From assembly GCF_001612805.1 (NCBI RefSeq), contig NZ_BDBD01000019.1, forward strand, positions 434,001-498,000: a DNA stretch of 64,000 bases, read 5' to 3'. The translations under genes and the position numbers were made by a program. The first letter of the stretch is position 1. Every line of letters starts with the position of its first letter. This document shows positions 41,826 through 50,414 of the stretch, in pieces. The notes below the pieces were generated by a model, which was not told where the DNA came from, searched no databases, and worked only from the letters and a program-made list of their open reading frames with translations. Origin of the DNA: Nocardia coubleae NBRC 108252. Its GTDB lineage: Bacteria; Actinomycetota; Actinomycetes; Mycobacteriales; Mycobacteriaceae.

Positions 41826-42808
41826 TGGACCATCGTCCTGATGTCGGCGGGACGGAACCGCAGTTCCACGTCACCGGCGGCGATCACATCGGCGCCCTGG
41901 GTGAGGCTGACGCGGGCGCGGGCGCCGTCGGTGTCACCGGTGACGGTGGCGCGGGCGATCGTATCCCGTTCGAATTCCCCGAATTTGGTGAATTCGATGC
42001 CGAGCCGGTGCATCACCATGCGGCTGGTGTCCAGGCCGAGAACGGCGTTGGCGGCCGCCATCGCCACTTGCCGGGCCGCCTCGAACTGCAGCATGCCGGG
42101 CACATGGTCGAGGGCGTGGTCGAACAGCGACGGATGGTCGGTGTCGATGATGGTGAGCGCGGTCAGCTCTTCCCCGGTGAGCACCGGGTTGGCGAGGATG
42201 GCGTTGCGCGGGTTGTGCCTGCCCACCGAGCCCGGGCGCATCCGGGCGACCGGCGGCTGGGGCGGAATGCTCGGCGCGGCGGGCAGGCCGAGCGATTCGC
42301 GCCCACGCACGCGGATCCGGTTCCACACCGGCGCGGGCATCCACTGGTAGACCATGATCTCCCTGGCCGCCTCGTGGCCCTCGATCTCGGCGACCATTTC
42401 CAGGGTGAGCCCGATGACCTGGTCGTCGCGTCGTTTGTCGGCGATCACGCGCGCCTCGATGACGCAGTGTCCGGGGCACTGGCCGATGCGCAGGGTGTCG
42501 GCGTCGGAGATGGTGAAATCGGCGGACCCGAAGATGAATTTCTCCGAGCGGGCGACGCCGATGAACGAATGCGCGTAATAGATGGCGACCTGCCGGAACA
42601 CCTCGATCAGCAGCAGCGGGTCATAGGTGGTGGCGGTGCCGCGATGATCGCTGAAATAGGAATGGTTGCGCGGTAGCTGGGCGGCGAATATCGCGCCGTC
42701 CGGGGTGGGTTGGGCGTCGGTGAGGAATACCTCGGCGATGGATTCGCGGTGCACGAGTCCGCGCGGGATATTGCGGTCGAAGGTGAGGGTGGGGGTGGCG
42801 ACGGTCAT
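41822..42808 (-). CDS. AfsA/ScbA/BarX family gamma-butyrolactone synthase-like protein
   Basis: A 328-residue protein with two hotdog-type A-factor biosynthesis domains. The first (about 15-150) contains RNHSYFSDHRGTATTYDPLL, then E-V-F-R-Q-V-A-I-Y-Y-A-H. The second (about 215-325) contains HPSLFDHALDHVPGMLQFEA and A-R-Q. In Streptomyces, AfsA joins a beta-keto acyl chain to dihydroxyacetone phosphate, the first committed step to A-factor-type signals. ATG 42808 has GGAAGG upstream. It lies 29 bp after the ABC binding-protein gene and overlaps the HAD gene, so it is embedded in a transport operon rather than beside a TetR-type receptor. Confidence 0.9.
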   Translation of the reverse strand: MTVATPTLTFDRNIPRGLVHRESIAEVFLTDAQPTPDGAIFAAQLPRNHSYFSDHRGTATTYDPLLLIEVFRQVAIYYAHSFIGVARSEKFIFGSADFTISDADTLRIGQCPGHCVIEARVIADKRRDDQVIGLTLEMVAEIEGHEAAREIMVYQWMPAPVWNRIRVRGRESLGLPAAPSIPPQPPVARMRPGSVGRHNPRNAILANPVLTGEELTALTIIDTDHPSLFDHALDHVPGMLQFEAARQVAMAAANAVLGLDTSRMVMHRLGIEFTKFGEFERDTIARATVTGDTDGARARVSLTQGADVIAAGDVELRFRPADIRTMVQ

Positions 42809-42837
42809 GATCGAGCCTTCCGGGAGGAGGATGCTGG

Positions 42838-44541
42838 TCAGCGGACGGCGATGTCGTAGGCCCAGCCGTTGACGCTGTTGCGAGGGGCATCGAACAGCGA
42901 GGTCGGGTTGTGCACGGTCGCGTCGGCGGCGACGCTGTTGCGGTCGGTGTAGAGGGGGATCGCGACGGCATTGTCGAGAAGGTGGGCGGTGATGCGGTTG
43001 AACAGTTGTTTGCGCTGTTCGCGATCGGTGGCTTTGGTCGCGTCGACGAGCCACCGGTCCACCTGCGGGTCGGCCAGTTTCGAGCCGCCGACGATGGAGC
43101 CGATGGTGATGCCGTCGATCTGTCCGTATTTCAGGTCGGGAGTGGTCGACCCGTAGGCGCGGTTGAACTGCAGTGACAGGTCGAGGCCGCCGACCTGACG
43201 GGGGAAGGCCTCGTAGTCGTTGCGGGCCAGCAGGTCGTAGATCTGGGCATTGTCGACGAATTGCAGTTCCACCTGAATGCCGAGGTTCTGGCGCAATTCG
43301 GCCTGCCAGGCCTTCAGGAAATCGTCCTCGGGGTAGGTGGGGTTCGTGGCGACCAGCCGAACGGTCAACCGCTTGCCGGTGCTGTCGGTGCGGTAACCCT
43401 CGGCATCGGCGTCGGTCCAACCGGCTTCCGCGAGAAGCGCTTTCGCGGCGTCCAGGTCGGGGCCGCTCTTGTTCTCGAACTTCGGGTCGTAGTAGGCGCT
43501 GTCCGGAGAGATGAGGCTCCACGCGCGCTGCTGGGTGTCCTTGGTGAGGCTCTTGGTGACAGCGGCGATGTCGACACCCTTGGCGATGGCGCGACGCACG
43601 CGCACATCGGTGGTGGCGCCGTGGGTGAGGTTGAGCATGATGACCCACGGCGAGGCGGCCGAACCGATCTGCTCGTACTGGAATCCGCCGACACCGTCGA
43701 ACAAGCCGATATCGGTGGCCTTCACGGTGCCGATGGCGTTCACCTCACCACTGCGCAGCAGTCCGGCGCGGGTGGCGGCCTCGGGGATGAACTTCACGAC
43801 CAGTTCGTCGACGTAGGCGGCCCCCTGGTGTTTCGCGGTGGCGGGAGCCCAGTTGTAGGCGGGGTTCTTCCGGTAACGCAGTTCCTGACCCTGCACCACT
43901 TTGTCGAGCACGAACGGGCCGGAACCGACGAAGCCCGCACCGCTGGTCAGCGCCTGTTTGTCGGCCTTCAGACTGCTCGGGGCGACGATGGCGCCGCTGA
44001 GTCCGCCGAGGGTGGACAGGAAGTCGGCGCGCGGGGTGCTCAGGGTGATGCGCACCTTGTACGGGTCGAGCACGTCTACCGCGCTCACACTGGAGTACTG
44101 CAACAGACCGAGGACCGTCCAGGACGGGTAGTCGGGGTTGCGCAAGGCGTCGATATTCGCCTTCACCGCCGCGGCGTCGAACTTTTCGCCGTTGTGGAAG
44201 GTGACGTCCTTGCGCAGGGCGAATTCGTAGACCAGGCCGTCCGGCGAGATGGTCCATTCGGTGGCCAGCCAGGGGTGGAACTGTTCGTCACGGTCCTCGG
44301 CGATCAGGCTGTCGAAGCTGTTGCGCAGCACCTGGGAGGCGTCGAAGGCCGCGCCGTAGTGCGGGCTGAGGCCGCGCGACGGATAGGCGGGCAAGGCGAT
44401 GGTGAAGGTGCCGCCTGCCTGCGGCGGGGTGGTCGGGCCACCACCGCCGCCGCCGGGTTCGGGGTCGGCGGCGCAGGCGCTCGCGGCCAGCGCGGTGGCC
44501 AGCAGCAGCGCGGTGAACAGTCGGGTGAGGCGATTACGCAC
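42838..44541 (-). CDS. ABC transporter substrate-binding lipoprotein (family 5, peptide/nickel type)
   Basis: A 567-residue SBP_bac_5 lipoprotein. The signal has lipobox ASAC (Cys23 from the GTG start), then a Gly/Pro-rich linker and the DppA/OppA fold, with TIALPAYPSRGLSPHYGAAF, VYEFALRKDVTFHNGEKFDA and a C-terminal L-D-N-A-V-A-I-P-L-Y motif. GTG 44541 gives an 8-bp overlap with the ATPase gene; GTG/ATG starts further upstream lie inside that gene. The ligand is unknown. With sulfurtransferases and flavin monooxygenases around, an organosulfur peptide or conjugate is more likely than a plain peptide. Confidence 0.87.
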   Translation of the reverse strand: MRNRLTRLFTALLLATALAASACAADPEPGGGGGGPTTPPQAGGTFTIALPAYPSRGLSPHYGAAFDASQVLRNSFDSLIAEDRDEQFHPWLATEWTISPDGLVYEFALRKDVTFHNGEKFDAAAVKANIDALRNPDYPSWTVLGLLQYSSVSAVDVLDPYKVRITLSTPRADFLSTLGGLSGAIVAPSSLKADKQALTSGAGFVGSGPFVLDKVVQGQELRYRKNPAYNWAPATAKHQGAAYVDELVVKFIPEAATRAGLLRSGEVNAIGTVKATDIGLFDGVGGFQYEQIGSAASPWVIMLNLTHGATTDVRVRRAIAKGVDIAAVTKSLTKDTQQRAWSLISPDSAYYDPKFENKSGPDLDAAKALLAEAGWTDADAEGYRTDSTGKRLTVRLVATNPTYPEDDFLKAWQAELRQNLGIQVELQFVDNAQIYDLLARNDYEAFPRQVGGLDLSLQFNRAYGSTTPDLKYGQIDGITIGSIVGGSKLADPQVDRWLVDATKATDREQRKQLFNRITAHLLDNAVAIPLYTDRNSVAADATVHNPTSLFDAPRNSVNGWAYDIAVR

Positions 44542-46075
44542 GCGAGGAGCTTTCTGTGGGAGCCGGGACCGCCAGTCGCGGGACGGCATCGAGCAGGGCT
44601 TGGGTGTAGGGCGAGGACGGGTGGTGGAATACGTCGTCGGCCGTGCCTGATTCGACGACCACGCCGTGATTCAGGACGAGCACGCGGTGACAGATCTGCC
44701 GGATGACGGCCAGATCGTGCGAGATGAATACGATCGCCACGTCTTCGGTGGCGGCGAGTTCGGCGACGAGGTCGAGGATTTGGGCCTGCACCGAGATGTC
44801 GAGCGCCGACACCGGTTCGTCACAGACGATCAGGCGCGGGCGGTCACCGAGCGCGCGGGCGATATTGACCCGCTGACGTTGCCCGCCGGACAGTTCGCGT
44901 GGGTGGCGATCGATGGTGTCGGCGGGCAGGTGCACGGCGTCGAGTAAGCGCAGCACCTCGGCTCGACGTTCGGCGCGCGGCACCCGCAGCGCGACACTCT
45001 CGGCGATGATCTCGCCGACCCGGTAGCGCGGGTCGAAGGAACCGACCGAGTCCTGCGCGACCAGTCCCAGCTCACCCGGCTTGCGGGTCTTGCGCGTCAA
45101 AGGCTCGGTACCGAAACGCATTTCGCCGCAGTCTGGCTCGATCAGCCCCGTGACGATCTTGGCCACGGTCGACTTACCCGACCCGGATTCACCCACCACG
45201 CCGAGCACTTCGCCCGCACCGACTTCGAAGGAGACATCGGAGATCGCCCGAACTCCCCGGTACGACTTCGTGAGCCCCGCCGCGGTGAAAACCGGCTCGG
45301 TGGCCCGCGCACGGGCACTGCCGTGCGGTACGGCCGCGAGCAGCGCGCGGGTGTACTCGTGCCGGGGTCGCTCGATGACCTCGCGGGTGGGCCCCGCCTC
45401 GACGACCTCGCCTGCCCGCATCACCAGGACGCGATCCGCGATCGAGGCGACGACGGCCAGGTCGTGGCTGACCAGGATCATGGCCCGACCACCCGCGACC
45501 TGTTCGGCCAGCAGCTCGAGCACCTGCTTCTGGACCGTCACGTCGAGGGCGGTGGTCGGTTCGTCGGCGATGATCACGTCCGGGCCCGCCGCGAGCGCCG
45601 ACGCGATCAGTGCGCGCTGACGTTGTCCACCGGAGAGTTGAAACGGCCGCTGCCGCTTGCGGACCTGCGGGTCGGCGATGCCGACGGAACGCAGCAGTCC
45701 GTCGATGCGGTCGTTGCGCTCGTTGCGCGGGACCGCGCTCAGCGACTCACCGATCTCGTCGGCGATGGTGCGCAACGGATCCAGCGCGACCAGGGCGTCC
45801 TGGAACACCAAACTGACCCGGGCGCCGCGTATTCCACGCCACTGCCGTTCGGAGAGGTCGAGGGCCGAGGCGCCGAAGAGGTCGAGCCGGTCGGCGCTGA
45901 CCCGGCCACCCGCGAGACCGACGAGACTGCGGGTGGTCACCGACTTTCCGGACCCGGATTCACCGACGATGGCCAGGATTTCGCCGCGGCGCAGCTCGAG
46001 ATCGACGCCGCGCACCTCCGCACGCCCGTCGAATTCGACGCGCAGGTTCCGGACCTGGATCAGGGTGTCGGTCAC
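44534..46075 (-). CDS. Fused double ABC ATPase (DppD-DppF type)
   Basis: A 513-residue protein joining two nucleotide-binding domains. The first has Walker A GESGSGKS (38-45), signature LSGGQRQR near 148 and Walker B IIADEPTTALDVT. The second has Walker A GESGSGKS (295-302), LSGGQRQR near 395 and LIVCDEPVSALDIS. Each is followed by the extended C-terminal segment (YTRALLAAVP; PYTQALLDAVP) of peptide/nickel importers. The fusion replaces separate DppD and DppF and is common in actinobacteria. The GTG start at 46075 overlaps the permease stop. Confidence 0.92.
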   Translation of the reverse strand: MTDTLIQVRNLRVEFDGRAEVRGVDLELRRGEILAIVGESGSGKSVTTRSLVGLAGGRVSADRLDLFGASALDLSERQWRGIRGARVSLVFQDALVALDPLRTIADEIGESLSAVPRNERNDRIDGLLRSVGIADPQVRKRQRPFQLSGGQRQRALIASALAAGPDVIIADEPTTALDVTVQKQVLELLAEQVAGGRAMILVSHDLAVVASIADRVLVMRAGEVVEAGPTREVIERPRHEYTRALLAAVPHGSARARATEPVFTAAGLTKSYRGVRAISDVSFEVGAGEVLGVVGESGSGKSTVAKIVTGLIEPDCGEMRFGTEPLTRKTRKPGELGLVAQDSVGSFDPRYRVGEIIAESVALRVPRAERRAEVLRLLDAVHLPADTIDRHPRELSGGQRQRVNIARALGDRPRLIVCDEPVSALDISVQAQILDLVAELAATEDVAIVFISHDLAVIRQICHRVLVLNHGVVVESGTADDVFHHPSSPYTQALLDAVPRLAVPAPTESSSRA

Positions 46076-47121
46076 AGCTGCGCCCTTCGCTCGAAACGGT
46101 GGCCGGCGTAGCGGCCGAGGACGGTCGTCGCCAGGACGACGACGGTGACGGCGGCACCGGGGAAGACCACCGACCACCAGGCGATCCGCAGATCACCGTG
46201 CGCTTCGGCCAGCATCGAACCCCATTCCGGCACGGGCGGTTTCGGGCCGAAGCCGAGGAAGCTCAGCGCGGCGGCGCCGAGAATGCTCGTGCCGAGCCCG
46301 AGGGTGACCACCACCGGCAGCGAGCGCAGCGCGTTGGGCAGGATGTGACGGACCACGATCCGCGCACGCGACCGCGTGAGCAGTCCCGCCTGCGCCACGA
46401 ACTCGCTGCCACGCACCGCCCGGGTCTCGGCCCGCATCACCCGCGCGAACCGAGGGGCGGCGGCGATACCGATCGCGAGGATGAGGTTGGCGGCGCCGGT
46501 ACCGGTGAATGTGATGAGCACCAGGGCGAGCAGGATCTCCGGAAACGCCCCGAGCAGGTCGAACGCCCGCGACGCGACAGCATCGACGAGCCGATTACCG
46601 ATACCGGCGATCAATCCGAGCGTCACCCCGATGGCCACCGCCAACACCGTCGCGGTCACCCCGATGAACAGTGACAGCCGAGCGCCGTGCACGACGCGGG
46701 TGAGCACGTCACGGCCGAGCTGGTCGGTGCCGAACGGGTGCGCAAGGGAAGGTGATTCGTGGGCGGCGAGCAGATCGGTGTGCAGTGGGTCGCTGCCCGA
46801 CAGCAAGTCCGGTGCGAGTGCGGCGATGGCGGCCGACGCGAGCACAGCGGCCGAAACAGTCACGCCGAACGGCCATTTCGAGGCGACTGCGACCAACCGA
46901 TGCAGGGCATGCACCTTTCCGCGCGTCTCCTTCTGGCCCACCGAAGTCCGCGACTTCGATGTCGACCCGTTGGTGGATCGCTCGGAGACGCCTCGAGGCA
47001 CGTCGGCTGCCTCGACCGCGCTGTCCTGCGCATCGAACGGACCACCGGCGGTCGGGGCGACGCCGCCGGTCGGGACAGGTACCTTCGCGGCTTTCAGTTG
47101 GGTGGATGCGGTGTCGGTCAT
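46072..47121 (-). CDS. ABC transporter permease (DppC type)
   Basis: A 349-residue permease of the peptide/nickel family. About 80 hydrophilic N-terminal residues precede the first helix (FGVTVSAAVLASAAIAALAP). The characteristic P-F-G-T-D-Q-L-G-R-D-V-L-T-R motif and the EAA loop (AGLLTRSRARIVVRHILPNA) follow, with about five more helices. ATG 47121 overlaps the DppB stop (ATGA). The long charged N-terminal tail is unusual and is mirrored in its partner permease. Confidence 0.9.
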   Translation of the reverse strand: MTDTASTQLKAAKVPVPTGGVAPTAGGPFDAQDSAVEAADVPRGVSERSTNGSTSKSRTSVGQKETRGKVHALHRLVAVASKWPFGVTVSAAVLASAAIAALAPDLLSGSDPLHTDLLAAHESPSLAHPFGTDQLGRDVLTRVVHGARLSLFIGVTATVLAVAIGVTLGLIAGIGNRLVDAVASRAFDLLGAFPEILLALVLITFTGTGAANLILAIGIAAAPRFARVMRAETRAVRGSEFVAQAGLLTRSRARIVVRHILPNALRSLPVVVTLGLGTSILGAAALSFLGFGPKPPVPEWGSMLAEAHGDLRIAWWSVVFPGAAVTVVVLATTVLGRYAGHRFERRAQL

Positions 47122-48323
47122 GCGGTCGGCTCCTGGAGACGGGGGTCGATCCACAGGTAGGCGAGGTCTACGAGGACCGTGACGGTGAGGTAGATGGCGG
47201 CGGTGAGCAGGGCGACGCCGAGGACTACCGGCACATCCGAATGGGTGACGGCGGCGATGGTCTCCCGGCCGATACCGGCCCGCCCGAAGACCTCCTCGAT
47301 CACGACCGTCCCGGTGAGCAGCCCGCTCACCGCCCAGCCCGCCAGCGTTGCGGCGGGAATCAGCGAATGCCGCAGCCCGTGCCGCAGCCGCAACTGCGTG
47401 GCGCTGATCCCGCGCGACCGGGCGGTGAGGGCGAACGGCTGTTCCAGCGCGCGCTCGATCCCCTCCCGCATCACCTGCGCGAGCACAGCGGCGATCGGCA
47501 GAGCCAGGGTGACGGCGGGCAGGATCAGCCGCTGGAATTCGTTGCCTGCAGTAACCGGAAGAACTTTCAGCGTGAACGCGAACACCCAGATCAGCACCAG
47601 ACCGGTCCAGAACGGGGGCGCCGAGGCGACGATCACCTCCAGCGTCGCGGTCGCCCGGCTGAACACATCACGCCGACCTGCGGTGAGCACGGCGAGCAAC
47701 GGCGCGAGCACCACCGCGATCAGGAGCGCGAACCCGGCGAGCTGCGCACTGGTCACCAACTGCTCGCCGAACAGGATGTCGGCCACGGGTTCACCGCGCA
47801 CATACGAATAGCCGAGATCACCGTGCAACAACCGGCCCAGATGCAGGCCGTACTGCGCGATCAGCGGACGATCCAGCCCCCAGTCCCGCTCGATCCGCTC
47901 CCGCAGGGCCGGATCACTGGACTCGCCCATGATGGCGGTCACCGGATCACCCGGTGCGGCATGCACCGCCAGGAACGCCAAAGTGACTGCTGCCCACATC
48001 ATTCCGGCGGCCGACAGGAACACCCCGGCTATGCGCCGAGCCACGATCTGCGATCTGTTCGCCGGGCCGCGGTTCTTACGCGAGGTGAAAACCGCACGTC
48101 TTTGCGCGGCGGCCCCGTTGGTCGGCATCGCATCCTGGCGATTCGACGTGGAATCCGGAGAACTCGGCACGACCCGCATCGACTCTGTTCCGGACCCGGT
48201 GGTGCCCGCTGCCTGTGGGGCTGCGACTACCGGTGCTGCCGTCGCATCCTCGGGGGCGCGAGGTGTCACCGTCTGTGAAACCGTGTTTCCCCGCAATGAA
48301 TCGGTGTTCGATGGTGTCGTCAT
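47118..48323 (-). CDS. ABC transporter permease (DppB type)
   Basis: A 401-residue DppB-like permease with six hydrophobic helices. The family loop is seen in APGDPVTAIMGESSDPALRE and the EAA loop in TARSRGISATQLRLRHGLRH. The first ~95 residues are a low-complexity Thr/Ser/Ala/Pro-rich cytoplasmic tail absent from standard DppB (usually ~310-340 residues). ATG 48323 overlaps the sulfurtransferase stop, so transporter and sulfurtransferase are coupled. A start nearer the first helix cannot be excluded. Confidence 0.88.
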   Translation of the reverse strand: MTTPSNTDSLRGNTVSQTVTPRAPEDATAAPVVAAPQAAGTTGSGTESMRVVPSSPDSTSNRQDAMPTNGAAAQRRAVFTSRKNRGPANRSQIVARRIAGVFLSAAGMMWAAVTLAFLAVHAAPGDPVTAIMGESSDPALRERIERDWGLDRPLIAQYGLHLGRLLHGDLGYSYVRGEPVADILFGEQLVTSAQLAGFALLIAVVLAPLLAVLTAGRRDVFSRATATLEVIVASAPPFWTGLVLIWVFAFTLKVLPVTAGNEFQRLILPAVTLALPIAAVLAQVMREGIERALEQPFALTARSRGISATQLRLRHGLRHSLIPAATLAGWAVSGLLTGTVVIEEVFGRAGIGRETIAAVTHSDVPVVLGVALLTAAIYLTVTVLVDLAYLWIDPRLQEPTA

Positions 48324-49258
48324 GAGGTCAGCTCCCCGGCGTCGGCAGGGTTGTGCACCGGGGCACCGACGAGGCTGCCCCATTCGGTCCAAGAGCCGTC
48401 GTAGACGCGGATGCGGTGGTCACCGAGGAGGTCGGTGAAGACCAACCAGCCGAGTGCGGCTCGGTGGGAGAGCCGGCAGTAGGCGATGATGTCGTCGGCG
48501 TCGGCGATGCCGAGTTCGGCTATGCGCGCCGTGATTTCGTCGGTCGGCCGGAGCAGGCCCGCGGGGTCGAGCAGGTCTTGGGCGGGCAGGTTCAACGCTC
48601 CGGGGACGTGCCCGTGCCGCTCGGCGCCGTGGTCGACCGGCTCCGACGACGGTGAAACACGGAGTCCCGCAAACTCTTCGGGAGAGCGCAGGTCCAGCAG
48701 CACGGTTGGCGAGTCGATCGCGGCGCGAACCTGCTCCCTGCCCACGACCACCTCGGCGAACCGCGGCGACGCCAGGGGAAGCGGTGTGCGCGAAACGTCG
48801 GCCGTTCGAGAAGCATTTTCCTCGCTCGCAACGTCCAGCGCCCACCGCTGACCGGCGGCATCGGCACCCACTCGGTTGCCGCTACCAGCGCCGACAGACC
48901 GATAAAGGCCGATCACCGGCCCGTCGTGCGGCCACGCGGCAGTGCCTCCATCGAGGTAGCGCAGGTCGCCTTCGATCCCGACGGCGGTGGCGACCCAGAG
49001 TGCGTAAGCCGCGAATTGCGGTGGGTCCCCGGCGAAGACGAGCGGGGCGTCGGCGTGGGCGCCTAGTGAGTGAAGACGGTCGGCCAGCTCGCGGGCGGTA
49101 GGGAACTCTCGACGGGACCGGTCCCAGAGGAGGTCTTTCCAGTAGACCGAGCGGGCACCGGGGATGGAGGCAGGCCCGCGAGCATTGGTCACCTCGATGA
49201 CGACGGCGTCCGCGCGGCGATCCCGCACCCACTGCACGTCGACGATCCGGCTCGTCAT
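48320..49258 (-). CDS. Two-domain sulfurtransferase (rhodanese family)
   Basis: A 312-residue tandem-rhodanese protein. The catalytic Cys is in the second domain, AYCRLSHRAA (Cys261). The first domain is non-catalytic, with E-V-T-N-A-R in place of the usual L-D-V-R. The enzyme would move sulfane sulfur from thiosulfate, mercaptopyruvate or a persulfide to an acceptor. GGGAGG lies 8 nt before ATG 49258. It is the first gene of the transporter operon and is divergent, over 167 bp, from a second two-domain sulfurtransferase. Confidence 0.88.
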   Translation of the reverse strand: MTSRIVDVQWVRDRRADAVVIEVTNARGPASIPGARSVYWKDLLWDRSRREFPTARELADRLHSLGAHADAPLVFAGDPPQFAAYALWVATAVGIEGDLRYLDGGTAAWPHDGPVIGLYRSVGAGSGNRVGADAAGQRWALDVASEENASRTADVSRTPLPLASPRFAEVVVGREQVRAAIDSPTVLLDLRSPEEFAGLRVSPSSEPVDHGAERHGHVPGALNLPAQDLLDPAGLLRPTDEITARIAELGIADADDIIAYCRLSHRAALGWLVFTDLLGDHRIRVYDGSWTEWGSLVGAPVHNPADAGELTS

Positions 49259-49425
49259 GGCCGACCTCCCATCTCCCGGGTTCCGACGACCCGGCGGGAG
49301 AAACATAAGTCGGCCAAACACCCACGGGAACACAAAAAGTCAGGCGGACTCCAAATATGTGTTCATACCCTCGGACTACATATTCTCGGCCGGTCGAACA
49401 CACCGAAATCGGCGAAAGGATCCCG

Positions 49426-50406
49426 ATGCCCGGCGACCGTGCCGCCCACCTCGTCTCCGCGGCCGACCTGCGCGACGCCCCGCCCGCGCGGCTCGTGCTG
49501 CTCGACGTCCGCACGGCCGGGGAGCGCGCGAACTACCAGCGCGAACACCTCCCCGGCGCACAGTTCGCCGATGTCGACGCCGATCTGTCCGGTACCCCGA
49601 CCGCCGACTCCGGCGCCCGCCCCTTACCCGACGCGGAGGCCCTCACCGAAGCACTGCGCCGCTGGGGAATTCACGACGACAGCACGGTGGTGGTCTACGA
49701 CGACGCCCGCTCGGTGGCCGCCGCCCGCGCCTGGTGGGTGTTGCGCTGGGCCGGCCTGACCGACGTCCGCATCCTCGACGGTGGACGACGCGCCTGGCAG
49801 GCAGCGGGCGGCCGGCTCACCTCGGATCGGCCCGAGGAGCCGCCACGCACGGGTGACGACCAGACCGACACTCGCGGGAACGATGACGCCCACGAACCCG
49901 ACACGTCCGGGACGTTTGACGCACCAAGTCCATCCGGCACGTCTGATGCATCAGATGCATCCGGCACACCCGTCAGGTCAGGTCACTCGGACACTGTCAT
50001 CGCACGGTCAGGGTCGCTACCAACGGTCGAAACCTCCACTGTCGCCCGACTTCCCAGTTGCGGCATACTCCTCGACGCGCGTCCCCCGACCCATTTTCAC
50101 GGCGGGGGCGAGTATCCGGGCCATATCCCCGGCGCCATCAGCGCCCCGGTCTTCGACGACTTCGACGACGAGGGACTGCTTCTCGACGAGGCAACGCTGC
50201 GCGCCCGCTACCACCGCCTCGGTGTCGACGCCGGAACCCCGGCTGCCAGCTATTGCGGCAGTGCGATGGCAGCGGCTCTACAGGTGTTCGTGTTGGCGAC
50301 GCTCGGCATCGAGATCGCCCTCTATCCCGGCTCCCTGTCGCAGTGGGTCGCCGATCCCGCCCGTCCGCTCGCAACGGAACCCTCTGTCGCCCTGACGAAT
50401 TTCTAG
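49426..50406 (+). CDS. Two-domain sulfurtransferase (rhodanese family), divergent copy
   Basis: A 326-residue thiosulfate/mercaptopyruvate sulfurtransferase-like protein. The first domain has LLDVRTAGERANYQREHLPG, and the second has the catalytic SYCGSAMAAA with Cys277. Between them, residues ~136-205 form a low-complexity Asp/Ser/Thr-rich linker with repeated S-G-T-x-D-A units, about 50 residues longer than usual. GAAAGGA upstream supports ATG 49426. It lies 8 bp before a flavin monooxygenase gene in the same direction, forming an operon devoted to sulfur release and handling. Confidence 0.88.
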   Translation: MPGDRAAHLVSAADLRDAPPARLVLLDVRTAGERANYQREHLPGAQFADVDADLSGTPTADSGARPLPDAEALTEALRRWGIHDDSTVVVYDDARSVAAARAWWVLRWAGLTDVRILDGGRRAWQAAGGRLTSDRPEEPPRTGDDQTDTRGNDDAHEPDTSGTFDAPSPSGTSDASDASGTPVRSGHSDTVIARSGSLPTVETSTVARLPSCGILLDARPPTHFHGGGEYPGHIPGAISAPVFDDFDDEGLLLDEATLRARYHRLGVDAGTPAASYCGSAMAAALQVFVLATLGIEIALYPGSLSQWVADPARPLATEPSVALTNF

Positions 50407-50414
50407 GATCCCTC

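Noticed and set aside
49900..49990. Short repeated units considered as a CRISPR or minisatellite
   Set aside because: They are in frame inside a gene as a Ser/Thr/Asp linker, have no regular spacers and no cas genes nearby.
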